The notes under the pieces are model-generated. The model did no database searches. It was given only the letters and a program-made list of their open reading frames with translations, and had not been told where the DNA came from. A stretch of 64,000 bases of DNA from positions 62,001-126,000 of the IMG/VR virus record IMGVR_UViG_3300049440_000308. One strand, written 5' to 3'. Made by a program: the position numbers and the translations under genes. The first letter of the stretch is position 1, and every line of letters begins with the position of its first letter. Positions 36,912 to 46,001 of the stretch are shown here, piece by piece. This DNA is from a virus.

Positions 36912-38116
36912 CGCCCTACTACAGCGATGACCTCGTGCGCCTGTACCAGGGTAATGCCGCGCACCTGCCGCTGGCGGACGGGTCGGTGGATCTCGTCGTG
37001 ACCAGCCCGCCGTACTGGGCTCTGCGGTCGTATTCCGATGACGGCGAGCACTACGCCGGGCAGGTCGGCAGCGAGGCAACGCCTGCGGAGTACGTCGCCG
37101 CCCTGCTCGATTGCACCCGCGAGTGGATGCGGGTCCTCAAGCCGCAGGGCAGCCTGTTCGTCAACCTCGGTGACAAGTACGCAGGCGGAGACCTGGGCGG
37201 ATGCCAGGCCAAGTCTTTGCACGGCCTCCCGTGGCGGTACGCGATCGGCTGCATTGACGACCTCGGCCTGATCCTGCGCGCGGAGATCGTCTGGAGCAAG
37301 CCGAACGGCCTGCCGGAAAGCGTCACCGACCGGGTGCGGCGCTCCCATGAGCAGGTGTTCCACTTCACGAAGTCGCCCCGGTACTTCTCGGCGGTTGATG
37401 AGGTGCGGGAGCAGTACGGCGCGAACACGCACGCCGGGCGCAAGGACGGTCACCCGAGCCCGGCGACTAGCGCCGTGCAGGGCGCGCGTCCGATGAACGC
37501 AGGGCCTACGCAGCTAAACGGCGACCTGTCAAGGCGCAATTCCCTCGGTAAGCTGCCCGGCTCCGTCTGGGAGATCCCCTCCCAGCCGCTCACCGTCCCC
37601 GCGAGCCTCGGCGTCGACCACTTCGCCGCGTTCCCGATGGAACTGCCGCGCCGCTGCATCCTCGGCTGGTCGCCGCCCGGGATCTGCACCGCGTGCGGCG
37701 AGGGACGGCGGCCGGTGACCGTGGCTGAGGCTGCGAACACGCCAGGGTGGGCGCTAAGCCAGCGCGCCGGCCGGTCGTGGCACGGAGACGGGGAAGATCC
37801 CAAGCGCGCCCTCGGCGTGGCCGCAGTGGACCGCTCGCGGCGCATCACCGGCTACGCCTGCGCCTGCCCGGACGCCACCGCGCCGACGCGCCCGAGCGTG
37901 GTGCTCGACCCGTTCGGCGGCACCGGCACCACTGCCCTCGTCGCCGCCATGCACGGCCGCGCGGGCATCAGCGTCGACCGCAGCGCCGACTACTGCCGCC
38001 TCGCCCGCTGGCGCGTCAGCGACCCCGCCGAGCGCGCCAGGGCCATGCAGGTACCCAAGCCGCCGCCCGTGCCCGAAGGACAGGACTCGCTGTTCGACAT
38101 GGCGGTGACCGCATGA
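36908..38116 (+). CDS. DNA methyltransferase (402 aa)
   Basis: YYSDDLVRLYQGNAAHLPLA at the start, motif IV SPPYWALRSY, then GSLFVNLGDKYAGGD, and motif I-like LDPFGGTGTTALVAA near residue 340: the order of beta-class N4-cytosine/N6-adenine methyltransferases. The middle (residues 150-320) would be the target-recognition part and includes a CTACGEGRRP Cys pair. ATG overlaps the previous gene. No restriction enzyme adjacent. Confidence 0.8.
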   Translation: MTPYYSDDLVRLYQGNAAHLPLADGSVDLVVTSPPYWALRSYSDDGEHYAGQVGSEATPAEYVAALLDCTREWMRVLKPQGSLFVNLGDKYAGGDLGGCQAKSLHGLPWRYAIGCIDDLGLILRAEIVWSKPNGLPESVTDRVRRSHEQVFHFTKSPRYFSAVDEVREQYGANTHAGRKDGHPSPATSAVQGARPMNAGPTQLNGDLSRRNSLGKLPGSVWEIPSQPLTVPASLGVDHFAAFPMELPRRCILGWSPPGICTACGEGRRPVTVAEAANTPGWALSQRAGRSWHGDGEDPKRALGVAAVDRSRRITGYACACPDATAPTRPSVVLDPFGGTGTTALVAAMHGRAGISVDRSADYCRLARWRVSDPAERARAMQVPKPPPVPEGQDSLFDMAVTA

Positions 38117-38547
38117 CCACGCCCCTCGTCATCACGACACCCCGGGTCACGATCATCATCGACTGGCTGACACTGGCCGGCTGGGACACCTCGCAGGAGG
38201 TCGGGTACCCGCTGCTCCCCGGCTCGGAGATCCTCACGATGCCCGACAAGGCGGTGTTCATCACCCCTTCCGGCGGGCCGGGGTTCGTGACGGAGGAAGC
38301 CGGGACGGACGCCTGGTCGTTCCAGGTGCGCCTGCGGGGCCCGGCCGATGACCCGCTGGCGGCGGACGCGGCGGCGCAGCTCCTCGACTACACGGTCCTG
38401 CACGGGCCTCACCCGGTGCTGGTGGACGGCGTGTGGGTGCTGAACGTGCAGCGCCTCGGCAGCCCGCCATCGCCGCTTCCCCTTGACCCGTCGGACCGCC
38501 GGTTCGAGTACGTCACCAACTACATCCTCACGACCGGAGGCGGCTAG
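38113..38547 (+). CDS. Tail terminator candidate (144 aa)
   Basis: TIIIDWLTLAGWDTSQEVGY, SGGPGFVTEEAGTDAWSFQV and RFEYVTNYILTTGGG match the size and strand pattern of minor capsid/tail terminator proteins that cap the tail tube. Its position two genes before the tail tube supports this. Confidence 0.6.
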   Translation: MTTPLVITTPRVTIIIDWLTLAGWDTSQEVGYPLLPGSEILTMPDKAVFITPSGGPGFVTEEAGTDAWSFQVRLRGPADDPLAADAAAQLLDYTVLHGPHPVLVDGVWVLNVQRLGSPPSPLPLDPSDRRFEYVTNYILTTGGG

Positions 38548-39014
38548 TGGCCACAGGAGCACGGGTAACCCTCAACCCCATCCCGCTCAGCCAGGCGAGC
38601 ACCGGGGCGCTGTGGCTCACCTCGGGGACCGCGGGCTACGACACGGGCACCGGCACCATTACCGCCTGGTCGGGGCAGCTCGGGGTGATGATCCCGCTGA
38701 CGGCGAAGAACGTGATCCTCGCGTTCGCGTGCGGGGCGACCCTCGCCGGGGCGACGCAGGTGCTGGTCGGGCAGACGGTCGGCAGCACCGGGGTTGTCGT
38801 CCCGGCGACCACGGAGGCGTACACGATCGCGGCGACCACCTCCGGGTGGCTGGGCCCCTGGGACGTGGCCACCTACGCGCAGGTCAACCCGACCGGGGTG
38901 ACGTACGCGGGGGCGATCAACACCACGGCGCTGACCTCGGCGGCGCAGGGCTGCGTCGTCATCGACTTCACGACGACGACGACCCTGGCGCTGCGCGCCT
39001 ACGGGCTGTACTAG
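38547..39014 (+). CDS. Hypothetical beta-rich tail-region protein (155 aa)
   Basis: GTG at the previous stop. Thr/Ala/Gly-rich (LSQASTGALWLTSGTAGYDT; TATYAQVN-like strands). Composition like virion surface proteins. Unassigned. Confidence 0.5.
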   Translation: MATGARVTLNPIPLSQASTGALWLTSGTAGYDTGTGTITAWSGQLGVMIPLTAKNVILAFACGATLAGATQVLVGQTVGSTGVVVPATTEAYTIAATTSGWLGPWDVATYAQVNPTGVTYAGAINTTALTSAAQGCVVIDFTTTTTLALRAYGLY

Positions 39015-39025
39015 GAGGCCGGGCC

Positions 39026-39319
39026 ATGACAGAGCAGCCGTCCGCCGTGCCGCCCGCGGGCAAGCAGGCGCCCTCAGCGCAGGACGCCGCGCGGGACCGC
39101 GTGGGCAAGCTCCGCGCGCAGCTCGCCGACGCGGAGGCCGCCCTTCCCGCCCCGCCCGGCACCGTCCGGCTGCGGGTCACCGGGCCGCACGACTCGTTCG
39201 CGTACGGCGGCCTGAGCGTAGGCCGTGATCCCGTCCCCGTTCCCGCGGGCGCCGTTCCGCAGCTGATGACCGCGGCGGGCGACGCGGGCGTCACCCTCGA
39301 GGAGGCCCCAGGTGCCTAG
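39026..39319 (+). CDS. Hypothetical protein (97 aa)
   Basis: ATG after CTAGGAGGCCGGGCC. Coiled helix (DAARDRVGKLRAQLADAEA) then TVRLRVTGPHDSFAYGGLSV. Unassigned; precedes the tail tube gene. Confidence 0.45.
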   Translation: MTEQPSAVPPAGKQAPSAQDAARDRVGKLRAQLADAEAALPAPPGTVRLRVTGPHDSFAYGGLSVGRDPVPVPAGAVPQLMTAAGDAGVTLEEAPGA

Positions 39320-39929
39320 CCTGACTTACACCCCGCCGACGTACGGGACCAGCGACGTCCTGTTCGGGACCGGGATCCTGTTCACCAACGCCAACCCGTC
39401 GCCGGGGGTGGGGGCGACGCTGCCGAGCGACGCGAACCTGGGCGTCGGGTCGTCCTGGCTCGGCCTCGGCTGGTCGTACGTGGGGGCCACAGAAGCCGGT
39501 GTAACTCAAACATATAACCCCACAACTCAGAACATAAACATCGAAGAACAACCAACACCCGTCGGCGTCGCGGTCAACACGGCCGATTTGACCTTCACGT
39601 GCAACCTCTCGGAAGAGACGTTGAACAACATCAACCTCGCCTACGGCAACTCGGGCTCGATCGCCACCACCCCCGCCGGGGCCGGGCAGCCCGGCAAGAG
39701 CGTGCTCACCCTCTCGACCACCTTCGCGACCCTGTCCGCCTGCCTCGTCGCGAAGAACAGCTACGGGTTCGCCACCGTCCTTTCCATCCCCGTCGTCGTG
39801 TCCGCCGGGCAGGTGCAGACCGCGTTCCGCCGGGCCGCCCAGCAGCGCCTCTACCCGCTCACGCTGAGCGCGATCTGCCCGTTCAGCTCAATCAGCTTCA
39901 TCCAGTTGACCGCAGTCGCGACCAGCTAA
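39312..39929 (+). CDS. Major tail tube protein candidate (205 aa)
   Basis: GTG start. YGTSDVLFGTGILFTNANPS, VAVNTADLTFTCNLSEETLN, GKSVLTLSTTFATLSACLVA and FRRAAQQRLYPLTLS fit tail tube proteins. The position directly upstream of the G/G-T chaperones is diagnostic. Codons at 39490-39552 are strikingly AT-rich (TATAACCCCACAACTCAGAA) against the surrounding sequence. Confidence 0.7.
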   Translation: MPSLTYTPPTYGTSDVLFGTGILFTNANPSPGVGATLPSDANLGVGSSWLGLGWSYVGATEAGVTQTYNPTTQNINIEEQPTPVGVAVNTADLTFTCNLSEETLNNINLAYGNSGSIATTPAGAGQPGKSVLTLSTTFATLSACLVAKNSYGFATVLSIPVVVSAGQVQTAFRRAAQQRLYPLTLSAICPFSSISFIQLTAVATS

Positions 39930-39963
39930 ATCCGGACACGCACACCGAAGGGAGGTGGGCTGA

Positions 39964-40437
39964 TTGGCGAAGTTCAACGCCGCAACCGTCGTCGAGGCCC
40001 TGGAGTGGACGTTCGAGCCGATGCTCAAGGCGAAGGGCGTCATCGCCGAGCCGACCGACGACCAGATCGTCAAGTTCCTCACCGACGTCAAGGCCCTCGT
40101 CGCGCGGCTGCAGGAGAAGGCACGGCAGCGGGCGGCAGGCGGGGCCGCCGAGCCCGGCACGGACCTGGCCGTTCCCGCCGGCCGTGACCCCGCCGACCTG
40201 GTTGACGCGATCGAGGAGCTTGACCCGTCGGTGGTCGGGGAGTTCCATCAGGAGCTCGCCGGGATCTTCGCGGAACTGTGCTCCGGTGACCCGGGCAAGG
40301 AGACGCTGCTGAAGCTCCCCATGCGGATCCGCGTCGTCTTTTACGGGTGGCTGCGGGAGCAGGTGATGAACCCGGAAGCCGCGCCCGGCGGTGGGAACGC
40401 GCAGGTGACGACCCTGCGGTCCGCAGCCGCCGGGTAA
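39964..40437 (+). CDS. Tail assembly chaperone G
   Basis: TTG start with strong GAAGGGAGGTGGGCTGA. Helical, charged: LEWTFEPMLKAKGVIAEPTD, QIVKFLTDVKALVARLQEKA, LPMRIRVVFYGWLREQVMNP. Binds the tape measure during tail assembly, with the G-T fusion made by -1 frameshift. Confidence 0.65.
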   Translation: MAKFNAATVVEALEWTFEPMLKAKGVIAEPTDDQIVKFLTDVKALVARLQEKARQRAAGGAAEPGTDLAVPAGRDPADLVDAIEELDPSVVGEFHQELAGIFAELCSGDPGKETLLKLPMRIRVVFYGWLREQVMNPEAAPGGGNAQVTTLRSAAAG

Positions 40438-40688
40438 TCCTCTATGCCGTCCGCCGCTGGCTGCACTTCACCGCGGGCGAGTGGGACGCCCTGTCCTGGG
40501 ACCTGCGGGAGGCCTACCTGGAGGGGCTGAGCGCGGAGGAGGGCATCCCGTTCCAGGTGCAGCAGGGGGCGCCCTCGGGAGGGGACCTGCCGGTGACGAG
40601 GCGGGCCGCGGCGGGGACCTCGGTGATCGACCTGGACGCGATGCGGGCGGAGCTGGAGGCGAACCCGGCGGCAAGACGGCGGATCTGA
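40392..40688 (+). CDS. T extension of the G-T tail chaperone (-1 frame)
   Basis: The -1 frame overlaps the end of G and continues ILYAVRRWLHFTAGEWDALS, LREAYLEGLSAEEGIPFQVQ to the stop at 40688; it lacks its own ribosome-binding site. The conserved WD-L-xE pattern is typical of T. The slip site is uncertain; GGT GGG AAC at 40390-40398 is the best candidate before the G stop, but it is not a classic heptamer. Confidence 0.6.
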   Translation, partial: WERAGDDPAVRSRRVILYAVRRWLHFTAGEWDALSWDLREAYLEGLSAEEGIPFQVQQGAPSGGDLPVTRRAAAGTSVIDLDAMRAELEANPAARRRI

Positions 40689-40705
40689 GAGGGAGGTGAC
40701 GGAGA

Positions 40706-43700
40706 GTGTTCGATGCCGGCGCGATCGAGAGCCGGCTCACCGTTGACCTCTCCCAGTTCGACCGGGACCTGAGCGCGGCGGAAGCGCGGGTCAAGAAGTT
40801 TGAGTCACAGAAGCACGAGGTTAAGCTCACCGCCGCCTTTGACTCCAGTTCGATGTCCCGGGCGAGGCAGCAATTCGCCCAGTTGGACAACCAGATCAGC
40901 AAGGACGCGATGTCCCGCCTGCGGTCCTCCCCGCAGGGCAGCATCCTCGGCGCCCTCAACGCCTTGTTCAGCCCCCATCCGGTGACGGGCGCCCCGTCGG
41001 CGCAGCAGGCGGCCACCCAGGGGCTGCTCGGCAAGATGGTGTCCGCCCCGGGCGGCGGGGGCCCGTCCGCCGCCCCGGCTGCCGGGAGCGGGAACGTGGT
41101 CCGTGACGTCCTGAGCCAGGCGGCGACCGCGGCCTCACCTCAGGCGCGCATCCCCGCCGGGCAGCCGGGCGCCGGGCAGTTCACCAGCACCGACACGATC
41201 ACCCAGAAGGTGGTCGGGACCGGACCGGGCGACGTCACCACCACCGACACGGTGAAGGAAAGGCTTGACCCGGCGTCCGCGGCGAAAACCGAGGGGGACG
41301 CGAAGGCCAGCGGGGACCGCTCCGGCCGGGGGTGGATGTCCTCGTTCGCCTCCTGGGTGAAGGACCTGCTGCCCGCCCCGGTGACGGGCAAGGCGGAGAA
41401 GGACGCGAAGTCGTCCGGGGACCGCTCCGGGACCAGTTTCTTCGCCGGGATGAGCGCGCACGCCGGCCCGTTCTTCGCCGGGTTCGTCAAGTCGTCGGGG
41501 AAGGCGGGCAGTGACGGCGGCAGCGCCCTCGACAAGGGGCTGATCGGCGGGATCGGGCCCAGCATCCTCGGTATCGGCACCCTAGTCGCCACCAAGTGGG
41601 TCGGGGGCATCAGCCTCGGCCTGAGCGCCCTGCCGGCCCTGGCCGGGGTGGCCGGGACCGGGGCGGGCGTCGCGCTGATCGGCGGGATCGTCGGGGTCGT
41701 GGCGAAGGGCGCGGTCGCCGCGGTGCAGCCCGCCGTGCAGGCGTTCCAGAAGCTGCAGGACGCGGCGCCCGGGCCGGCGCAGGTCGCCGCCCTGAAGGCC
41801 TACCAGGCTCAGCTCGCCCAGCTGACCCCCGCCCAGCAGGGCCTCGCGAAGTCCCTGGAGGGCATGCAGGCTGCCTGGCAGAACTTCGTTAAGTCGAACA
41901 CCGCCGGGGTCGCGACGATCGTCAGCGGCGGCCTCGGGCTGCTGCCCGGGATCCTCTCCCAGATGTCCGGCGTGTTCCAGGCGGTCGTCCCGCAGGTGGC
42001 GTCGGTCACGGCGAGCCTCGGCGGCCTCGTCCAGGGGCTGCTGTCCGTCGCGAAGACCGCCGTCCCCGCGTTCGCCCCGTTCGTGAACGGCGTCCTCAGC
42101 CTGGTCACGAACATCCTGCCCGGCATCAACGTGGCCATCAAGGCGACCCTGCCGTACGTGTCCCAGTTCGCGGGGATCCTCGGCACCCTCGGCAAGGGCC
42201 TGGGGGGCCTGTTCGCCGCGGCGGCGCCCGCCATCGGCGCGAGCATGCAGGTACTGTCCAGCCTCCTGGGGCTCCTGGACGCCCTGCTGCCCGCCGTGAC
42301 GCAGATCGCCGGGGTCTTCGCGAAGTCCCTCGCTCCCGTCTTCGGCGCGTTCACCGGGGTCATCAAGACGCTTATCCCGCCGCTGGTGCAGGTCAGCGGC
42401 GTCATCGCGTCGTTCGCCGGGGCGGTCATCGGTGACCTGACGTCCGCGTTCGGCGCCATCGTCACCCTCGTTCACAGCCTCGCCCCCAGCCTCACCATCC
42501 TCGCGTCCACCCTGTCATCGGTGTTCGTCGTCCTGGAGAACACGGGCGTGTTCGCGATCTTCGGCGACGCCCTGGAGAAGGTCGCCGTCCCCCTCGCGAC
42601 CCTGATCAACGCGCTGGTCACCGGCCTGGCGCCTATCCTGCCGGTCCTCGTCGGCGCCGCCGCCCAGCTGTCCGCGGCCCTGGTCGCCGGCCTGTCAGCC
42701 GCCCTCACCGCCGTGCTGACCGCCCTCGTGCCGGTAGTCACGTTCCTCGCCCAGGCGGCCGTCGCCGTCACCGGGTTCCTGCAGAGCACCGGCCTGCTGA
42801 TGCCGGTGATGGCCGGGCTGGGCATCGCGTTCGGCCCGGTCGCGTCCGGCCTCAAGGCGATGGCGGTCGGCCTGTCCCTGTTCGCCGGGTCCTCGTTCAT
42901 CAGCGGGATCGCCGGCATGGCGAACGCGGTCAAGGGCTTCATGATCGTCACCGAGGGCGCCACCGCGGCGGAGAAGGGCCTGCTGCTCGGCGAGATCGCC
43001 CTCAACGCGATCAGCCCCCTCGGGTGGGCGGTCATCGGGGCGGTCGCCGTCACCGGCCTCGTCATCGCGTTCAGCAAGCTGCGGGGCGGGTCACAGGACC
43101 TGCTGAGCGTCCTGACCGCCCAGGACCACGCCGTCGGCTACAACATCAGCGGCTACGAGAAGCTCGCCGGGCAGCTGACCACGGTCGCCGACGGGTACGC
43201 GAAGATGACGACGGCGCAGTCCAGCAACCTGCGCGGCCTCGGCACCACGGCCGCCAAGGCGGCCACCGACCAGCTCAACGCCCAGTCGCAGGCCTTCACC
43301 CAATTGGCCCTGAACATGCAGGACCGCCTCACCGCCCTGAGCGGCACCTTCGGGGTGTCGAAAACCCAGATCGAGCAGTGGGCGTCAGCGGCCGGGATCA
43401 GCGCGGAGCAGTTCGCCGGCGCCGGGGAAAGCGTCGGGTCACTCACCACGAAGATCACCGATTACGTCAACAAGAACGCGGCGGCCATCACCGCCACCTC
43501 GTCGCTGGCGCAGAACATCGCCCTGTTCGGCACCGACGTCTTCAATACGAACACGCAGCTCGACGCGTTCAACCAGATCTGGAACATCCTCGTCGGCAAC
43601 CTCCTCACCAAGCAGGAGGCGGTCACCGCGGGGCAGACCGCCTTCGACAACCTCAAGCAGTCGATCGCCCAGTCCGGTACCGCCTCCGACACCTCCAAGC

Positions 43701-45127
43701 AGTCATTCCAGGCGTACATCGACCAGATCCGGTCGAGCCTCGACGCGCTGGAGAAGGGCGGGGCGTCCGTCGGCGACCTCAACTCCTACCTGCAAACCCA
43801 GATCGACCACCTCTCCTCGCTGCACAACCTGACCCCGGGCGAACTGCAGGACCTCGGCAACCTCAAGCAGTTCCAGGATGCCCTCGCCAACTCAACCCAC
43901 GGCCTCACCGGCGCGCAGCAGACCCTGATCACCCAGTGGGAGAACTCCCTCATCCCCGACCTGGACAAAATGGGCGCCGACACCCCCAAGGTCACCACCG
44001 ACATCAGTAACCTGGCCAACTCCATCATCCAGACGGGGAACAACTCGGCTAGCACCGCCGCGGACCGGGCGAAGCTCATCGCCGACCTGGCGGACGTGGG
44101 GATCAAGGGGCAGGCGTCGAAGACGTTCATCGACAGCCTCCAGACATCGATCGACAACCTCAAGGGCAAGGTCGTCAGCGTCGCCGTCCAGGCCACCGCC
44201 CAGGGCACCCTCAACGCGATCAGCCACCTCGCCGGGCAGAACCCCTCCACGTCCATCCTCACGTTCGGCGCCGCCGGGATGCTCGTCTCCGGGGGGACCC
44301 CCGGCAAGGACAGCGTCCTGGCGATGCTCATGCCCGGTGAGGTCGTCGTACCGAAGGGGATGGTGCAGGCGGGCGCCGTCGACCACCTGAAAGGCAGCAT
44401 CCCCGGGTTCGCCGCCGGGGGCATGGTCAACCTCGACGGGCCCGCTTCATGGGCGGCCGCCAACGAGGGCACCTGGGGGACGGCGGTCGCGAGCATGTGG
44501 GCGCAGGCCTCCAAGAAGGCGTTCGACGCCGCGATGGCAGCGGCTGCGGCAGCGGTGCCGAGCGTCGCGACGGCGGGAGCGGCCGGCGGCATCATCGCCA
44601 CGATGATGAAGAACATGGCCGCCGCCCGCGGCTGGACCGGCGCGGAGTGGAACGCCCTGTACGCCCTGGAAATGGCGGAGGCGGGCTTCTCGCTTACAGC
44701 AACCAACCCGAGCAGCGGCGCCTACGGGCTCGCGCAGTTCATCAACGGGCCGTCCGAGTACGCGTCCTACGGCGGCAACTCGACCACCGCGACCGGCCAG
44801 ATCACCGGGATGCTCAACTACATCGCCCAGCGCTACGGCGACCCGGTCAACGCCGAGGCGCACGAGGTCGCCTACCACTGGTATGACCGCGGCGGGTCCC
44901 TGCAGCCCGGCTACACCCTCGCCTACAACGGCACCGGGCAGCCTGAGCACGTCATGACCGGCAAGTCGGTGGACGACCTCGCCGCCCGCCTCGACCAGCT
45001 CCACGCCGACATGCGGGAGATGGTCAGCGCCACCCGCGCGGTCCCGGCAGGGGTAGGGGCGCACGTGGGCGGAGCACTCAACGGGGCGGCGTCTGCAGCG
45101 TCATTTCGCGGGAGGTACCCGCGATGA
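40706..45127 (+). CDS. Tape measure protein with transglycosylase domain (1473 aa)
   Basis: GTG after GAGGGAGGTGACGGAGA. Starts with a typical ESRLTVDLSQFDRDLSAAEA coiled coil; long hydrophobic Ala/Leu/Val-rich helices in the middle (about residues 290-830). The C-terminal domain (about residues 1300-1400) has RGWTGAEWNALYALEMAEAG, NPSSGAYGLAQFINGPSEYA and a GDPVNAEAHEVAYHWY end, an SLT-type lytic transglycosylase with Glu/Gly-Leu-Ala-Gln motif. It sets tail length and opens peptidoglycan during entry. It also holds PQARIPAGQPGAGQF, a motif shared with the 16452 protein. Confidence 0.85.
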   Translation: MFDAGAIESRLTVDLSQFDRDLSAAEARVKKFESQKHEVKLTAAFDSSSMSRARQQFAQLDNQISKDAMSRLRSSPQGSILGALNALFSPHPVTGAPSAQQAATQGLLGKMVSAPGGGGPSAAPAAGSGNVVRDVLSQAATAASPQARIPAGQPGAGQFTSTDTITQKVVGTGPGDVTTTDTVKERLDPASAAKTEGDAKASGDRSGRGWMSSFASWVKDLLPAPVTGKAEKDAKSSGDRSGTSFFAGMSAHAGPFFAGFVKSSGKAGSDGGSALDKGLIGGIGPSILGIGTLVATKWVGGISLGLSALPALAGVAGTGAGVALIGGIVGVVAKGAVAAVQPAVQAFQKLQDAAPGPAQVAALKAYQAQLAQLTPAQQGLAKSLEGMQAAWQNFVKSNTAGVATIVSGGLGLLPGILSQMSGVFQAVVPQVASVTASLGGLVQGLLSVAKTAVPAFAPFVNGVLSLVTNILPGINVAIKATLPYVSQFAGILGTLGKGLGGLFAAAAPAIGASMQVLSSLLGLLDALLPAVTQIAGVFAKSLAPVFGAFTGVIKTLIPPLVQVSGVIASFAGAVIGDLTSAFGAIVTLVHSLAPSLTILASTLSSVFVVLENTGVFAIFGDALEKVAVPLATLINALVTGLAPILPVLVGAAAQLSAALVAGLSAALTAVLTALVPVVTFLAQAAVAVTGFLQSTGLLMPVMAGLGIAFGPVASGLKAMAVGLSLFAGSSFISGIAGMANAVKGFMIVTEGATAAEKGLLLGEIALNAISPLGWAVIGAVAVTGLVIAFSKLRGGSQDLLSVLTAQDHAVGYNISGYEKLAGQLTTVADGYAKMTTAQSSNLRGLGTTAAKAATDQLNAQSQAFTQLALNMQDRLTALSGTFGVSKTQIEQWASAAGISAEQFAGAGESVGSLTTKITDYVNKNAAAITATSSLAQNIALFGTDVFNTNTQLDAFNQIWNILVGNLLTKQEAVTAGQTAFDNLKQSIAQSGTASDTSKQSFQAYIDQIRSSLDALEKGGASVGDLNSYLQTQIDHLSSLHNLTPGELQDLGNLKQFQDALANSTHGLTGAQQTLITQWENSLIPDLDKMGADTPKVTTDISNLANSIIQTGNNSASTAADRAKLIADLADVGIKGQASKTFIDSLQTSIDNLKGKVVSVAVQATAQGTLNAISHLAGQNPSTSILTFGAAGMLVSGGTPGKDSVLAMLMPGEVVVPKGMVQAGAVDHLKGSIPGFAAGGMVNLDGPASWAAANEGTWGTAVASMWAQASKKAFDAAMAAAAAAVPSVATAGAAGGIIATMMKNMAAARGWTGAEWNALYALEMAEAGFSLTATNPSSGAYGLAQFINGPSEYASYGGNSTTATGQITGMLNYIAQRYGDPVNAEAHEVAYHWYDRGGSLQPGYTLAYNGTGQPEHVMTGKSVDDLAARLDQLHADMREMVSATRAVPAGVGAHVGGALNGAASAASFRGRYPR

Positions 45128-45144
45128 CGCTAAACGTCCGCCGA

Positions 45145-45864
45145 TCAGCGGCGAGCAGTCATCCACAGCGTGGCTCGCGTCACTCCGTATTCAGCAGCCA
45201 GGGCAGTCCGCGATTCCCCGGCAGCGTAGCGCCTGCGGGCCTCCTCTGCGATTTCCGGCGCGAGCCTTGCGCTACGGCCGCGATGTCGCGGATGAGATGG
45301 TGCGGCGTTAGGGAGCCACGTCCACGTGAGTCCTCTCATTGCGAGGCTCATGCAAGCCCGGGAGACGCCGTATTCATCGGCGAGAGCCGTCTGCGTCTCT
45401 CCGGCGGCATAGCGGCGGCGGCACTCAAGGACGGTCGTCTCCGTCAGCCGGGCGCCTTGATGCGAGTCGCCGCGGATAAGCGTCCCGTCCCGCAGCCTGT
45501 CCTCGCCGGAGTTCTTGACACGCGAGCCGTGGGAAAGGTTGGACAATCGGTTGTCCTGCGCCCCTCCAGGGCCGTGGCATACAACGAGGCCCTTTGGGCA
45601 CGGCCCGGCAAAAGCCTCCATGACCAGTTGGTGCACAAGCATGGTCTTCGGCCTGCCGTTCACGGACGGGGCGACGCTCAGGTGCCCGCTTTTGTCCGTG
45701 GCTGCCGGGCGAAGCACCTTCCCCCGGTAGGAATAGCGTCGTCCGTCGCTGTAGACCACTACCCGGTCGACACTCCGCACGCGACCCTGGTCACTGACCT
45801 CGTACGAGCCTTCCAGCCCCTGGGCCGGCAACCATCGCTCGGGCGTAGCATCACCTGTAGCCAC
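45145..45864 (-). CDS. NUMOD4/HNH homing endonuclease, free-standing
   Basis: GTG start with AAGGAGGCCGCA. N-terminal NUMOD4 (ERWLPAQGLEGSYEVSDQGR then VRSVDR), then HNH-type centre (VHQLVMEAFAGPCPKGLVVC, HGPGGAQDNRLSNLSHGS). The end has two DNA-binding repeats (CRRRYAAGETQTALADEYGV and ARRRYAAGESRTALAAEYGV). Inserted between tape measure and distal tail genes on the opposite strand, with its own promoter. Typical of mobile genes that cut homologous phages. Confidence 0.85.
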   Translation of the reverse strand: MATGDATPERWLPAQGLEGSYEVSDQGRVRSVDRVVVYSDGRRYSYRGKVLRPAATDKSGHLSVAPSVNGRPKTMLVHQLVMEAFAGPCPKGLVVCHGPGGAQDNRLSNLSHGSRVKNSGEDRLRDGTLIRGDSHQGARLTETTVLECRRRYAAGETQTALADEYGVSRACMSLAMRGLTWTWLPNAAPSHPRHRGRSARLAPEIAEEARRRYAAGESRTALAAEYGVTRATLWMTARR

Positions 45865-45894
45865 TGCGGCCTCCTTGTTAGGTCGTGGCGGTCA

Positions 45895-45930
45895 GGCCCG
45901 GATCACGGTGCTCGTAACACCGTCCGGGCC
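45895..45930 (-). promoter_or_regulatory. Leader hairpin of the homing endonuclease gene
   Basis: GGCCCGG (45895-45901) pairs with CCGGGCC (45924-45930), and ACGGTG (45905-45910) with CACCGT (45918-45923), leaving an ATC bulge and a CTCGTAA loop: 13 pairs. It lies between the promoter and start codon of the reverse gene and could also stop plus-strand transcription. Confidence 0.5.
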
Positions 45931-45948
45931 GCTATTAAGTTCCTGCTC

Positions 45949-45954
45949 ATTATA
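45949..45954 (-). promoter_or_regulatory. Consensus -10 box of the homing endonuclease
   Basis: On the reverse strand this reads TATAAT, a perfect -10, about 85 bases before the GTG start. No good -35 is evident at 17 bases (GCCGAA). An AT-rich island in otherwise GC-rich DNA. Confidence 0.5.
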
Positions 45955-46001
45955 GCGGATTCGTCCGCAATTTCGGCTGCCATCGGCGCGGGTGGCGGCT
46001 A

